Source of the DNA: Granulicella sp. 5B5
GTDB taxonomy: Bacteria > Acidobacteriota > Terriglobia > Terriglobales > Acidobacteriaceae
Assembly (NCBI RefSeq): GCF_014083945.1
Contig: NZ_CP046444.1
Coordinates: forward strand, 1,860,001-1,924,000
DNA: 64,000 nt
Direction of reading: 5' to 3'
A model generated the notes under the pieces. The model searched no databases. It was given only the letters and a program-made list of their open reading frames with translations, and was not told the DNA's origin. Of the stretch, positions 54,636 to 63,014 are shown in pieces. Numbering within the stretch: position 1 is the first letter of the stretch; each line of letters starts with the position of its first letter. A program made the position numbers and the translations under genes.

Positions 54636-55079
54636 ATGTTAGCGACACAAACACTGCCGGCCACCGAAGAAGAGATTTTGCTCTTCCTCGCTGCTTTTGA
54701 GGACGGCACTCTCCCCAAAGAGCGCTGGACCCACGGCGCCCACCTACTCGCCGGCGCATGGTACGTCCACCAGCTCGGCGAAACCGACGCGCTCAACCAC
54801 ATGCGCACCTGCGTTCAGCGCTACAACGTGGCCGTTGGCGGCAAAAACACCGCCACTGACGGCTACCACGAGACCGTGACCGTCTTCTGGATCAAGCTTC
54901 TGGACGCCTATCTCCAGCGCAAGCAGCCCATCGACCCCATGGCCTTCGCCACTGCCGCAGTCAACCACTTCGCCCCGCAGCGTGACATCTACAGTCGCTT
55001 CTATGACTATGACGTCGTCTCCTCCACCGAGGCTCGCTCCCGCTGGATGCCCCCCACTCTCCAACCCATCACACTTTAA
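54636..55079 (+). CDS. Conserved-looking protein of unknown function
   Basis: A 147-residue soluble protein without signal peptide. Predicted mostly helical: EEEILLFLAAFEDGTLPKERW, THGAHLLAGAWYVHQLG, ALNHMRTCVQRYNVAVGG, HETVTVFWIKLLDAYLQ. His in WTHGAHL and in GYHETVT could form a metal or catalytic site. I have the impression of a family common in many bacteria but cannot name it. It begins 38 bp after the dipeptidase stop in the same direction and is probably cotranscribed. It converges with the RidA gene. Confidence 0.8.
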   Translation: MLATQTLPATEEEILLFLAAFEDGTLPKERWTHGAHLLAGAWYVHQLGETDALNHMRTCVQRYNVAVGGKNTATDGYHETVTVFWIKLLDAYLQRKQPIDPMAFATAAVNHFAPQRDIYSRFYDYDVVSSTEARSRWMPPTLQPITL

Positions 55080-55116
55080 ATAATCAACGGCGAGACCATC
55101 AGGCCTCGCCGCTTTC

Positions 55117-55147
55117 TACTCCCTATTCCCTACTCCCTGCTACTTGC
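55117..55147 (-). repeat. Heptanucleotide repeat over the RidA stop codon
   Basis: TACTCCC, TATTCCC, TACTCCC (55117-55137), then TGC and TACTTGC (55141-55147). The RidA stop TAG (55140-55142) falls in it. Confidence 0.8.
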
Positions 55148-55631
55148 TCTTCACCGCGACAACCTGGATCTCCACCAGCCCCCAGCTTGTCGCCAGCGCG
55201 GCCACCTGCATCGCCGCGCGCACCGGCTTGTTCGGCTGCTCCGCCGTGCCGAAGAACTGGCTATAGGCCTCATTCATCCCCGCGAAGTCCATCTTTCCTG
55301 TCGCTGGGTCCGGTGCCATAAACACATCCATCTGCACCACGTCACCCATCGTCAGACCCTGCGACTTCAGGATCTTCTCAATCGTCGTTAGCGCGCTCAG
55401 GGTCTGCATCTTGGTATCGCCATACACCGCGGGAGTGCCCTTGGCCCTGTCCGCTGGCGTAATCGGCGAAGCCATCTGCCCGGCCACATACAGCGTGTCG
55501 CCCGCCCACACCGCATTCGCAAACTTCTGCTGCGGAGGCCCATATACCCGCGTCACCTTCGTCTGCGCCTGCGCCCCAACACACGAAGCAGCCAGCAGCA
55601 CCGCCCCCATCATCCAATTCCTCGACTTCAT
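55140..55631 (-). CDS. Exported RidA/YjgF/YER057c/UK114 family protein
   Basis: The second of two ATGs (55631) has AAGGAG at ideal distance, giving MKSRNWMMGAVLLAASCVG and 163 residues; a signal peptide ends GAQAQ. The chorismate-mutase-like RidA fold is recognisable from AVWAGDTLYVAGQM, ALTTIEKILKSQGLTMGDV and KPVRAAMQVAAL, where the Arg binds the carboxylate of the imine substrate in active RidA proteins. Most RidA members are cytosolic; this one should be periplasmic. It follows the Tat-exported amine oxidase gene, whose imine products RidA enzymes are known to hydrolyse in other systems. The pairing therefore suggests an envelope amine-oxidation pathway. Confidence 0.9.
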   Translation of the reverse strand: MKSRNWMMGAVLLAASCVGAQAQTKVTRVYGPPQQKFANAVWAGDTLYVAGQMASPITPADRAKGTPAVYGDTKMQTLSALTTIEKILKSQGLTMGDVVQMDVFMAPDPATGKMDFAGMNEAYSQFFGTAEQPNKPVRAAMQVAALATSWGLVEIQVVAVKSK

Positions 55632-55650
55632 CGCCATCTCCTTGTACTCC

Positions 55651-55664
55651 TACTCTCTATTCCC
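55651..55664 (-). repeat. Heptanucleotide repeat between the amine oxidase and RidA genes
   Basis: TACTCTC and TATTCCC in phase, in the 40-bp spacer; the purine-rich coding strand merges with the RidA ribosome site. Confidence 0.65.
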
Positions 55665-55671
55665 TGCTTTT

Positions 55672-57213
55672 TTACCCCTTCACGCGATCACTGATCATCT
55701 GCAGCGCACGAATCCCACTCAACAGCGCGCCCTCCTGCCATCCGACCACGTGGCTCATCGCATCGCCGGCAAAATAGATCGGTCCATCCGGCTGACACAT
55801 CACGTCATACTCCGCCGCCGGTTGAGCGCCGATCCACGAGCCCTCGAACCACTTCATCCGCCGCCACGACATGAACACCGGTTTCTCCAGCTCCTTGCTG
55901 TGTCCCGGATGCAGCCGTTCCACGCTCTCCTTCGACTTCTCGAAAACCTGCGGCAGCGTCATCTTGTCCAGCCCGCCAATCGACTCGTCCTGATACCCGG
56001 CCACCAGGATCCCGCGGTCCGAGAACAAATTCGCCGACGGATACCACAGCGGGCTCACACCCTGAGACAGGAACGACAGCCCGCCATAGATGTTGTAGTC
56101 CTTCTCCCAGAACCGCGGCGCCTCCCACGGAATCTTGTACGACCCGCGATAGTTCGCCTTCTCCACCGCATTGCGATGCGCAGGATCGAGATCCGCCTTG
56201 ATCTTCCGCAGGATCGTCAGAGGCATCGCGCTCACGCAATAATCGGCTTCTATATGGTGCTCCGCGCCATGCTGCGTATAGCTCACCGTCACGCCATTGC
56301 CGGTCTTCGCAATCGCGGTCACCGGCGAATTCAGCTTCAACGCCGGTCCCAGCCGCTTCGCAAACGCCATCGGGATCGCGTCCATCCCGCCCACCGGCTG
56401 GAACATCGTCGCCTGCCAGTCCCACGCCTCCTCGTACATCTCATAGCCCAGAAAGTTCGCCTTCAGCAGCGTGTCCAAAGGGATCGTGTCTTCATTCACG
56501 ATCATCTCCTTCGGCCCCGCCCCCGGATACTGCTTGATGTCCGCGCGGTCCGATCCCTTGTATTTGCCCGTCCTGTCCAGCGGGCCGTAGTACTGCAGCA
56601 TCTCGTAGAGCTTCAGCTTGTCCTCGCCTGTCAGCGCCTGGTCGAGAGCCCCGCCCATCACGCACTTGCTCAGCAGCTCGCTCACATGCCCGCGCGTATC
56701 GTTGACCACCTTCCGCTGCGTATACGCTTTGCCGCCATTCACCTTGTCGTTCTGCAGCAGCGTCGACCGCGACGTATTGACCTCGATCTCCATCGGGATA
56801 CCGAACTCGCGCACATACCCCAGCGTCGTCCCATGAATCGACGGCAGCCGCCCAGCTCCCATGTTCTGATACAGCCCCTTGCTCCACTCGATCGTCTGCT
56901 TCGTCCCATCGACAAACTCGATCGTGTCGCCCTGGCGGCCCGTCCACACGCGCCCACCCGGCCGCGACATCGGCTCCAGCACCGTCACCTCGTAGCCAAG
57001 CTTCTTCGCCTCATACGCCGTCACCAGCCCTGCGACACCCGCTCCCGCCACCACAATCTTCTTGCCCTTGCCCACACCCGCTGCGGCCTGCACCGTCACC
57101 GGCGCCTCGGCCTTCATCGGCAGCAGACCCAGCGCCTGCATCGTTGCGAACGTCGCGCTATAGCCGCCAAGCTGCCCAACGCGTGTCAGAAAATCCCGTC
57201 GAGTTACACTCAT
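55672..57213 (-). CDS. Tat-exported flavin monoamine oxidase family protein
   Basis: A 513-residue flavoprotein with an N-terminal twin-arginine signal (SVTRRDFLTRVGQLGGYSA). The FAD-binding Rossmann segment reads KKIVVAGAGVAGLVTAYEA with the acidic end VTVLEP and RPGGRVWTG. The C-terminal FAD motif is YFAGDAMSHVVGWQEGAL. Aromatic cage residues around SIGG-DKMTL cannot be assigned from sequence alone. The family oxidises amines or L-amino acids to imines with release of hydrogen peroxide. No catalase or peroxidase gene is adjacent. Upstream 438 bp separate it from a divergent permease; downstream is the exported RidA. Confidence 0.9.
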   Translation of the reverse strand: MSVTRRDFLTRVGQLGGYSATFATMQALGLLPMKAEAPVTVQAAAGVGKGKKIVVAGAGVAGLVTAYEAKKLGYEVTVLEPMSRPGGRVWTGRQGDTIEFVDGTKQTIEWSKGLYQNMGAGRLPSIHGTTLGYVREFGIPMEIEVNTSRSTLLQNDKVNGGKAYTQRKVVNDTRGHVSELLSKCVMGGALDQALTGEDKLKLYEMLQYYGPLDRTGKYKGSDRADIKQYPGAGPKEMIVNEDTIPLDTLLKANFLGYEMYEEAWDWQATMFQPVGGMDAIPMAFAKRLGPALKLNSPVTAIAKTGNGVTVSYTQHGAEHHIEADYCVSAMPLTILRKIKADLDPAHRNAVEKANYRGSYKIPWEAPRFWEKDYNIYGGLSFLSQGVSPLWYPSANLFSDRGILVAGYQDESIGGLDKMTLPQVFEKSKESVERLHPGHSKELEKPVFMSWRRMKWFEGSWIGAQPAAEYDVMCQPDGPIYFAGDAMSHVVGWQEGALLSGIRALQMISDRVKG

Positions 57214-57651
57214 CCATCAACCTTTCTTTGTGGCTTCGGACAGCCGCCTCGCCTTCGCAAGCGGTTATCCGCGGTTCCAAATCGAACGATGGCTCCTACG
57301 CGCCGAAATTACCTCTTCGGCCCATAACAAGCTCATACACGGCATACTGGGAATCTCAATCGAGCCCTGCCATCCGCGGGCATCGTGGCCTCAAGCGGCG
57401 GCAGCGGAGAACCTCGCCCACATCGCAACGGTGCAATACAACGATTCAGGGCGGTGACTTCAGTTATACACTCCCCCGTCCTCGTCCAACCTGTGACCCC
57501 CATCACCCTTGCATGACGCCACCTTCATCCTTCTCGCCATCAGTGCGCCTTACTCATCTTTCCCGAAACGCCCGCCTCTCCGCCGCATCCAACTCTCTGG
57601 AACTGCTACCCTTTAAGAACAGCGCACGGAGCGCCGCAGCGACACCGCCTC
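57214..57651. other. Gene-free 438-bp divergent region
   Basis: Lies between the amine oxidase (minus) and permease (plus) starts and must hold both promoters. I see no strong palindrome, repeat or RNA structure in it; open frames on both strands lack ribosome sites and coding bias. Confidence 0.45.
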
Positions 57652-58923
57652 ATGGTCACCGCAACCCCAACCCGCGACACCTTCGACAGCACGCTCCGCA
57701 GCGCACGCTCCACTGTCTCCTTTCGCGAGACCCTCAATCTCGCCGTCGACAGCTTCCGCGCCAGCAAGACCCGTTTTCTGCTCACCATGCTCGGCATGGT
57801 CATCGGCTCGGCGGCCATCGTGCTCGTCGCCACCGTCGGCCTCACCGGCCAGCAGTATGCGCACGACACCATCGCCGGCCTCGGCCCCAACAAGGTCGAG
57901 ATGCAATACTCCGGCGGCGAAGTCATGGGCCCCAACAACGTCTCCACGCCCGACTACATGACCCGCGAGGACATGAAGGCCGTCGACGACCAGGTCCCCG
58001 GCATCGTCGCCAGCTCACCCATGCTCGAGTACCACGACCGCATCGCGATCGGCAACGGCATCAGCAAAGACGCCATGCTGCTCGGCGTCAGCCCGCAGTA
58101 CAAAGAGGTCCGCAACCTCAAGGTCCTCGCCGGCCGCTTCTTCGACAGTGAAGATGCCGAGACCCACGCCCACGTCGCCGTAGTTGTCTACAACATGGCA
58201 CGAGAGCTCTTCGGTTCCGACGGCGCCGCCATCGGCCGCACCGTCTCCGTCCGCGGTATCCCCTTCACCGTCATCGGCGTCTTCAAAGAGAGCATCGACA
58301 CCTTCGGCAACTCTGAAATCTCCGAACACACCATGCTCGTGCCCTACGAAGTCGCTCGCTACTTCACCGGCTCCGACACCCTCAAAGAGATCTTCTTCTC
58401 CATGGCCACACCCTCTGAGGTCGAGCCCGCCGCCGCGCGCATCACTCAGATCATCCACGACCGTCACCGCAACACCAGCGTCTATAAAGCGCAAACGCTC
58501 ACTGACATCCTGCACACCTTGGATCAGGTCACGCACATGCTCACCATCGTGATGCTGCTGGCCTCGCTCATCACGCTCATCGTGGCCGGCGTCGGCATCA
58601 TGAACTCCATGCTCGCCAACGTCCAGTCCCGCATCAAGGAGATCGGCATCCGCAAGGCCCTCGGCGCCACCGGCCGCGAGATCCGCCTTCAGTTCCTCAC
58701 CGAAAGCGTCTTCATGTCTCTCTCCGGCGGCCTCATCGGCACTGTCATCGGCTTGGCGATCCCCTTCAGCGTCGGCTTCTTCACCGACTTCGCCATCCCC
58801 GTCAATATGTGGAGCGCGGTCATCGCCCTCGCGACCTCGGTCATCGTCGGCGTCATCTTCGGCACGCTCCCCGCCAACCGCGCCGCCGCCCTCAATCCCG
58901 TCGACACCCTCAAGTACGAATAG
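57652..58923 (+). CDS. MacB/FtsX-type ABC transporter permease, no ATPase gene adjacent
   Basis: A 423-residue membrane protein: first helix at about 42-66 (RFLLTMLGMVIGSAAIVLVAT), a periplasmic core domain to about residue 290 (GLGPNKVEMQYSGGEVMGP, GRFFDSEDAETHAHVAVV), then three helices of the FtsX domain (MLTIVMLLASLITLIVAGVG, IRKALGATGREI, PVNMWSAVIALATSVIVG). This is the MacB permease layout, working by mechanotransmission for export of lipoproteins, peptides or drugs. The partner ATPase and periplasmic adaptor are not next to it. It is therefore an orphan or served by genes elsewhere. The C-terminal ANRAAALNPVDTLKYE is the classical ending. Confidence 0.92.
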   Translation: MVTATPTRDTFDSTLRSARSTVSFRETLNLAVDSFRASKTRFLLTMLGMVIGSAAIVLVATVGLTGQQYAHDTIAGLGPNKVEMQYSGGEVMGPNNVSTPDYMTREDMKAVDDQVPGIVASSPMLEYHDRIAIGNGISKDAMLLGVSPQYKEVRNLKVLAGRFFDSEDAETHAHVAVVVYNMARELFGSDGAAIGRTVSVRGIPFTVIGVFKESIDTFGNSEISEHTMLVPYEVARYFTGSDTLKEIFFSMATPSEVEPAAARITQIIHDRHRNTSVYKAQTLTDILHTLDQVTHMLTIVMLLASLITLIVAGVGIMNSMLANVQSRIKEIGIRKALGATGREIRLQFLTESVFMSLSGGLIGTVIGLAIPFSVGFFTDFAIPVNMWSAVIALATSVIVGVIFGTLPANRAAALNPVDTLKYE

Positions 58924-58982
58924 CCATGCCCCAGAGTTTTATCTATGCCGAGGCATGGCTCATTCGGTAAACACTGTTGTTT

Positions 58983-60032
58983 CTATTGCGCAGCAATATC
59001 CGTTGACAGCGTAGTTGCGTTGTTTGTTTGGAACGCTAAAGACACATCACCGTTGAACAATGCAATTGCGGGAGTAGCCCCCACTTTGATGCCAGAGTAC
59101 TCTTGGGCGGTCCAATTAACTCCATCCGTCGAGCTGAAGATGAACAGAGCATGATTAGAGTTGTTCTGTTGGTTAGCTAAAACCAAAGTATTCCCTATCG
59201 CAACCATCGTTGCGCCGCCACCGACTTGCAGGCTTGAGTCCTCTCCGTACTGACCTACACTGGGATACCATGTAACTCCATCTGGGCTGTAATAGAGGAA
59301 CAAATTATGGCTGGAATTGTTCTGCTGGGTACACATGTGCAACGTTCCATTAAGCACCGCTAGGGCTGGCTGAGAAGCACTGGCAATGCGTAGGTTCGGG
59401 TTATTGGCCCCCAAGTTCGCATCAGAGGGCTGTGTCCAGTTCGTGCCGTCAAACGTTGTTTCGAAGAAAGCATTATTTATGCCCGAGACGCTGCTCGTTC
59501 CATAGATATAAATAAGCTGGTTATTGAATACCGCAACTCCGGGCGAGGTCGTCAACTGTACGCTGTTGAACTGCTGAACTAGCTGAAACTGATATCCAAC
59601 GTTCCCGCTAACAGGCGTGGCGGTCACAATATCCAGTCCTCGCGTGCTTGCATCCGCATATGCGATGTAAATCACCCCATTGAAAACAGTCACGGTTGCA
59701 GCACATGTAGAAGGTGTGGGTGCGTCGCAGTCGATATTTGGCAGCCCGCTGCCTGCTCCCCCGCTATATGCAGGCGTCAAACCATCTGGCATCACGGAAT
59801 AACCTAGAAGATTATCCTGGATTGTGTACGTGGCCAGAAGGGCAGTGCTATAAAGCCCGTTGGGTGCTTGTACTGCCGAAACTCCATAGTTGACAAACGG
59901 AACGCTGCTTTGTACGTCAGCCGGTGATGCAAATGCAGGAAATATCTGCGCTGCGGCGACTCCGGATATCAAAACGAGTGCACCAAAAAGCAGGCCTAGT
60001 TTAGCTGGAATGTTACGAATACTTGTCTTCAC
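58983..60032 (-). CDS. Secreted beta-propeller-like protein of unknown function
   Basis: GTG 60032 follows GGAGCAATTTTC and gives a signal peptide (VKTSIRNIPAKLGLLFGALV, ending VAAAQ) and 349 residues; an ATG at 60080 is possible but less natural. The protein is built of repeats of about 50 residues with Asn/Gln-rich strands, each around a motif like GTLHMCTQQNNSSHNLFLYYS, then SPDGVTWYP or STDGVNWTAQEYSG. The DGxxW element recalls Asp-box-bearing sialidase-like propellers. Base composition is clearly lower in GC than in the neighbours, and Asn/Thr are enriched. Acquisition by transfer is plausible. Function unknown; carbohydrate or surface binding is a guess. Confidence 0.78.
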   Translation of the reverse strand: MKTSIRNIPAKLGLLFGALVLISGVAAAQIFPAFASPADVQSSVPFVNYGVSAVQAPNGLYSTALLATYTIQDNLLGYSVMPDGLTPAYSGGAGSGLPNIDCDAPTPSTCAATVTVFNGVIYIAYADASTRGLDIVTATPVSGNVGYQFQLVQQFNSVQLTTSPGVAVFNNQLIYIYGTSSVSGINNAFFETTFDGTNWTQPSDANLGANNPNLRIASASQPALAVLNGTLHMCTQQNNSSHNLFLYYSPDGVTWYPSVGQYGEDSSLQVGGGATMVAIGNTLVLANQQNNSNHALFIFSSTDGVNWTAQEYSGIKVGATPAIALFNGDVSLAFQTNNATTLSTDIAAQ

Positions 60033-60164
60033 GAAAATTGCTCCATGTGTGAATGAGATAGGTAAACACAATGAATTCAAATAGTTTCAATTGAAGATCG
60101 CGTTACCAAGAGCAAGGATATCCCGCCGCATCGAGCATGCCCAGTAAATATTCGCCTCGCGATA

Positions 60165-61691
60165 TTACCGAAGGCTGTACACCTCGAATCCTGGACGTCG
60201 TTCGCGCCTGTTCCAAAGCAGATACTCTTGGGAGGAAACAGATATCGTTCGCAACGAATACTGTTTGGATAAGAAATCGGAGAACTCCGGCCACTGTTGC
60301 AAACGACGAAATCCAGGATCAGGCACAAAGCAGTTCTGATCGATCACCACTACAAATTGCGGCCTCCTGCGCTTTAGGTCTGCAAGGTAGGCATCCCGAT
60401 ACTGAGCCTGTAGCGCACCTCCCCCCTGAAACAGGTAGCAATCATAGAGATACCCGCTGCTCTGAACCACGCCCATCTCATACAACGTCGTCAGGCAACC
60501 ATTGAAGGTATCCACGCACTGTACCGAGGAGTCCCTTTTCACCCCCAACATCTCAAGTTGGCTGCTAAGTGCCGTCTCCAATGGCGCAACAGCTTCGAAA
60601 GAGCGAATCTTCCGTAGCATCCCCGGACATAGCCACAGCGCCACCACCGCATAGATAGCCAGGGCAGTTAATGTCCCTTGTTTAGAACGCGTTCGCGCAC
60701 GCTCTATCTCCACAAACAGAGCTAAAAGAAGCAGAGCAAGAAATGGATACCGTTGATACGGGAGCCCCTTCCCCTGCGCAAGGTACGAAGTAAATCCACA
60801 TAAAACTGCCAGCCCGGTCACGATGCGCTCAGGGCTCCGCCACCGGCCATTGACAATAGCAAATGCGATCCAAAGTACAAAAAACGCCGCCACCGGCGAC
60901 CCCGCATGGACACAAAGGTAGAGGATGCCTCTGCGCGGTAACTCGGCATGCATGGTCCCTATCGTGCGCAAGTTGTCGAGAAACGCCTTGCCCGCATGCT
61001 CATGCATCAGCCAAAACCACGCCAACATTGGCGCGATCAACGCGCTCACCACGCTAGCTCCAGCCACTTGCCCGGCTGATGGCCTCTCTTCATCAAAACA
61101 GGTAGCCACCAGCGGCACAAGGAACATCAGGGCTAACGTCGGCTTAAGAATGAAAATGCAGCCCACTAGCAATTCGTATGCGATCAACGCAACGATGCGG
61201 CGCTTTTGCAGCCTCAGGTAAAAGCTGCAAGCCAACACCGCCAAAACAGCCATGGCAAAATCGCGTTGCCCCTCCTGCGCCAAACCGTCTTGAAGGTGGA
61301 TCAGAAGAAGAAGGCTCCCGGCGATCATCCCGGCGACATGGGCCCAGCGTGTTCTTCCCACACCTAAAATAAAGCCGATTCCGGCTGCAGCGCACAGCAG
61401 CAAGTCGTATATGCGCTCTCCACCTCCAGCGGCACCTAGCGCACACATCACGAAGGCATCCAGAAAATAGGCCCCCGGAAAATTCAGATCTTTAATATCG
61501 ACGTAGGGCTTCATGCCATGCTGCATAGAGAACACGATGTGGTGGAATATCCCTTCATCTCCAGCCAGAGGCCACCTTTGAGCCGCACATACCGCCAGAA
61601 GGGCACATAGGAATGCGATGGCTGCGCACACAATTTCCGCAACATACCATGCTCTCGACTCAGCCAATAATTTGTTACCGCTCTGCTCCAT
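60165..61691 (-). CDS. GT39-like membrane glycosyltransferase (ArnT/PMT fold)
   Basis: A 508-residue membrane protein with about eleven helices. The first loop after helix 1 carries the acidic motif WPLAGDEGIFHHIVFSMQ and then MKPYVDIKDLNFPG, which match the catalytic Asp/Glu loop and following helix of dolichyl-phosphate-mannose type (GT39/GT83) glycosyltransferases. The soluble C-terminal part includes CVDTFNGC and VVVIDQNCF with several Cys. Such enzymes move a sugar from a polyprenyl-phosphate donor to lipids or proteins on the outer face of the membrane. GC is lower than in neighbours. It may be linked to the secreted propeller gene 84 bp downstream. Confidence 0.82.
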   Translation of the reverse strand: MEQSGNKLLAESRAWYVAEIVCAAIAFLCALLAVCAAQRWPLAGDEGIFHHIVFSMQHGMKPYVDIKDLNFPGAYFLDAFVMCALGAAGGGERIYDLLLCAAAGIGFILGVGRTRWAHVAGMIAGSLLLLIHLQDGLAQEGQRDFAMAVLAVLACSFYLRLQKRRIVALIAYELLVGCIFILKPTLALMFLVPLVATCFDEERPSAGQVAGASVVSALIAPMLAWFWLMHEHAGKAFLDNLRTIGTMHAELPRRGILYLCVHAGSPVAAFFVLWIAFAIVNGRWRSPERIVTGLAVLCGFTSYLAQGKGLPYQRYPFLALLLLALFVEIERARTRSKQGTLTALAIYAVVALWLCPGMLRKIRSFEAVAPLETALSSQLEMLGVKRDSSVQCVDTFNGCLTTLYEMGVVQSSGYLYDCYLFQGGGALQAQYRDAYLADLKRRRPQFVVVIDQNCFVPDPGFRRLQQWPEFSDFLSKQYSLRTISVSSQEYLLWNRRERRPGFEVYSLR

Positions 61692-61726
61692 GTAACCAGA
61701 TTACAACCAGCCCCAATAACCACAAC

Positions 61727-61759
61727 AAAGCCCACGCTCCAATCGGAGTCGTGGGCTTT
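61727..61759 (-). terminator. Terminator hairpin after rplI
   Basis: AAAGCCCACG (61727-61736) pairs with CGTGGGCTTT (61750-61759), with an inner CTCC/GGAG stem around AATC. It lies 23 bp after the rplI stop on the minus strand and closes the ribosomal operon. Confidence 0.8.
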
Positions 61760-61782
61760 GCATTGCAGTTCCTGCAATAGAA

Positions 61783-62316
61783 CTAGTCGCGGTCCCAGTC
61801 CAGCTCGCCCGTATAGGTCGACTTGAACACGGTATCGGCGAGCGCATCGCTCTCCTCCGCGGCCTTCTCCGGCGCATCGCTCTTGATCGTCACCTGCAGG
61901 TGAGCGCTCACCTCGCGGTGCAGCTTGATCGGTACATGGAACTCGCCGATCGTGCGCAGCGGGTTCTCCAGGTGGATCTTGCGGCGATCGACAGGGTAGC
62001 CCTGCAGCTCGAGCTCGTGCGCGATGTCCTGGCTCGTCACCGAACCGAACAGGTGATCGTTCTCGCCCGTCTTGCGCTCGAACGTCAGCACCAGCTCGTT
62101 CAGCTTCGCCGCCAGTTCCTCGGCTCCGCCCTTCTCCGACGCCGACTTGCGGATCGCCGAAGCCTTCATCTGCTCGATGACAGCCTTGTTCGCCACCGTG
62201 GCCTCAATGGCCAGCTTGTACGGCAGCAGGTAGTTGCGCCCGTAGCCGTCCGCGACCTTCACCACATCGCCGCGGTGGCCCAGCTTGTTTACATCTTCCT
62301 TCAGAATCACTTCCAT
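61783..62316 (-). CDS. rplI: 50S ribosomal protein L9
   Basis: ATG 62316 gives MEVILKEDVNKLGHRGDVVK, the standard L9 start, and 177 residues. The N-terminal rRNA-binding domain (YGRNYLLPYKLAIEAT), the long helix (EELAAKLNELVLTFERK) and the C-terminal domain (LFGSVTSQDIAHEL, PIKLHREVSAHLQVTIK) are all present. At 177 residues it is longer than the typical 150, with an acidic tail (AEESDALAD...GELDWDRD). It is last of the pth-rpsF-rpsR-rplI operon and followed by a terminator. Confidence 0.97.
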   Translation of the reverse strand: MEVILKEDVNKLGHRGDVVKVADGYGRNYLLPYKLAIEATVANKAVIEQMKASAIRKSASEKGGAEELAAKLNELVLTFERKTGENDHLFGSVTSQDIAHELELQGYPVDRRKIHLENPLRTIGEFHVPIKLHREVSAHLQVTIKSDAPEKAAEESDALADTVFKSTYTGELDWDRD

Positions 62317-62383
62317 GACACATCTCCGATTCTCACCTCGTCTAGGCACCGCAGCGAGGCACTCAATCTGTTCTTCGGAGTAG

Positions 62384-62436
62384 CCGTGGACTTCAGCCCA
62401 CGGAACCCGAGCCGCAAACTCCTTGCCCTTCAGGGC
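62384..62436. repeat. Two TTCA-type hairpins between rpsR and rplI
   Basis: CCGTGGACTTCAGCCCACGG at 62384-62403 (one mismatch) and GCCCT-TC-AGGGC at 62425-62436. They belong to the same loop type as the hairpins near 25.9 and 42.1 kb, but sit inside a core operon. Confidence 0.7.
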
Positions 62437-62450
62437 TGGAGCTGCGCCAA

Positions 62451-62831
62451 CTAGTACTTCGCCGCGTACGGCAGAAGCGCGATCGCGCGGGCCTGCTTGA
62501 TGGCGCGCGTCAGCTTGCGCTGGAACGGAGCGCTCGTGCCGCTCAACCGGCGCGGAATGATCTTGCCGCGGTCGCTCACGAACTGCTGCAGCAGGCGCAC
62601 ATCGCGGTAGCTGATCGTGTCGATCTTCTCCACCGTGAACTTGCAAACCTTCTTGCGGCGGAAGAACTTCCGGCCGCCGCCAGGACCGCCTGCTCCTGCA
62701 CCCGCCGGGCGCGGAGGACGCGGTCCACTCGGGCGCGAACCCTGGTAGCCACCCGTACGCGGCGCCGGCGCGGCGCCCTCACCGGCAGCTGCCGCCGGAG
62801 TTGCTGCTTGATTCACAATCTCATCAGCCAT
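62451..62831 (-). CDS. rpsR: 30S ribosomal protein S18 with long N-terminal extension
   Basis: ATG 62831 ([13 protein letters not shown]), with AAGGA upstream, gives 126 residues. The conserved S18 core starts at [12 protein letters not shown] (about residue 55) and runs through [24 protein letters not shown] and [14 protein letters not shown]. The first 55 residues are a low-complexity Ala/Pro/Gly/Arg stretch ([19 protein letters not shown]-like), roughly doubling the basic charge. S18 binds S6 on the 30S platform. The gene lies 183 bp after rpsF. The open frame to 62948 has no support. Confidence 0.96.
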   Translation of the reverse strand: MADEIVNQAATPAAAAGEGAAPAPRTGGYQGSRPSGPRPPRPAGAGAGGPGGGRKFFRRKKVCKFTVEKIDTISYRDVRLLQQFVSDRGKIIPRRLSGTSAPFQRKLTRAIKQARAIALLPYAAKY

Positions 62832-63014
62832 GTTGCTTGTCCTTTGTCTGCTCAGCGGCATTGCTCGCTGAACCGGTTCTGCTGCGCTTGCTCCAGACTC
62901 GCATTGGAATCTCTGGACTCGGCCACTCTCTCTGACCTTCGGAAGCACTCTGCAGCGTTGCTCTCGTCCTCATCGGCAGAGCGCGTTGAGCGCTCTGCGA
63001 AACTCTTGTTCTTG

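Noticed and set aside
55411-57327. 638-codon plus-strand ORF opposite the amine oxidase and RidA genes
   Set aside because: Arg/His/Leu-rich antisense frame crossing two real genes and their spacer; no ribosome site.
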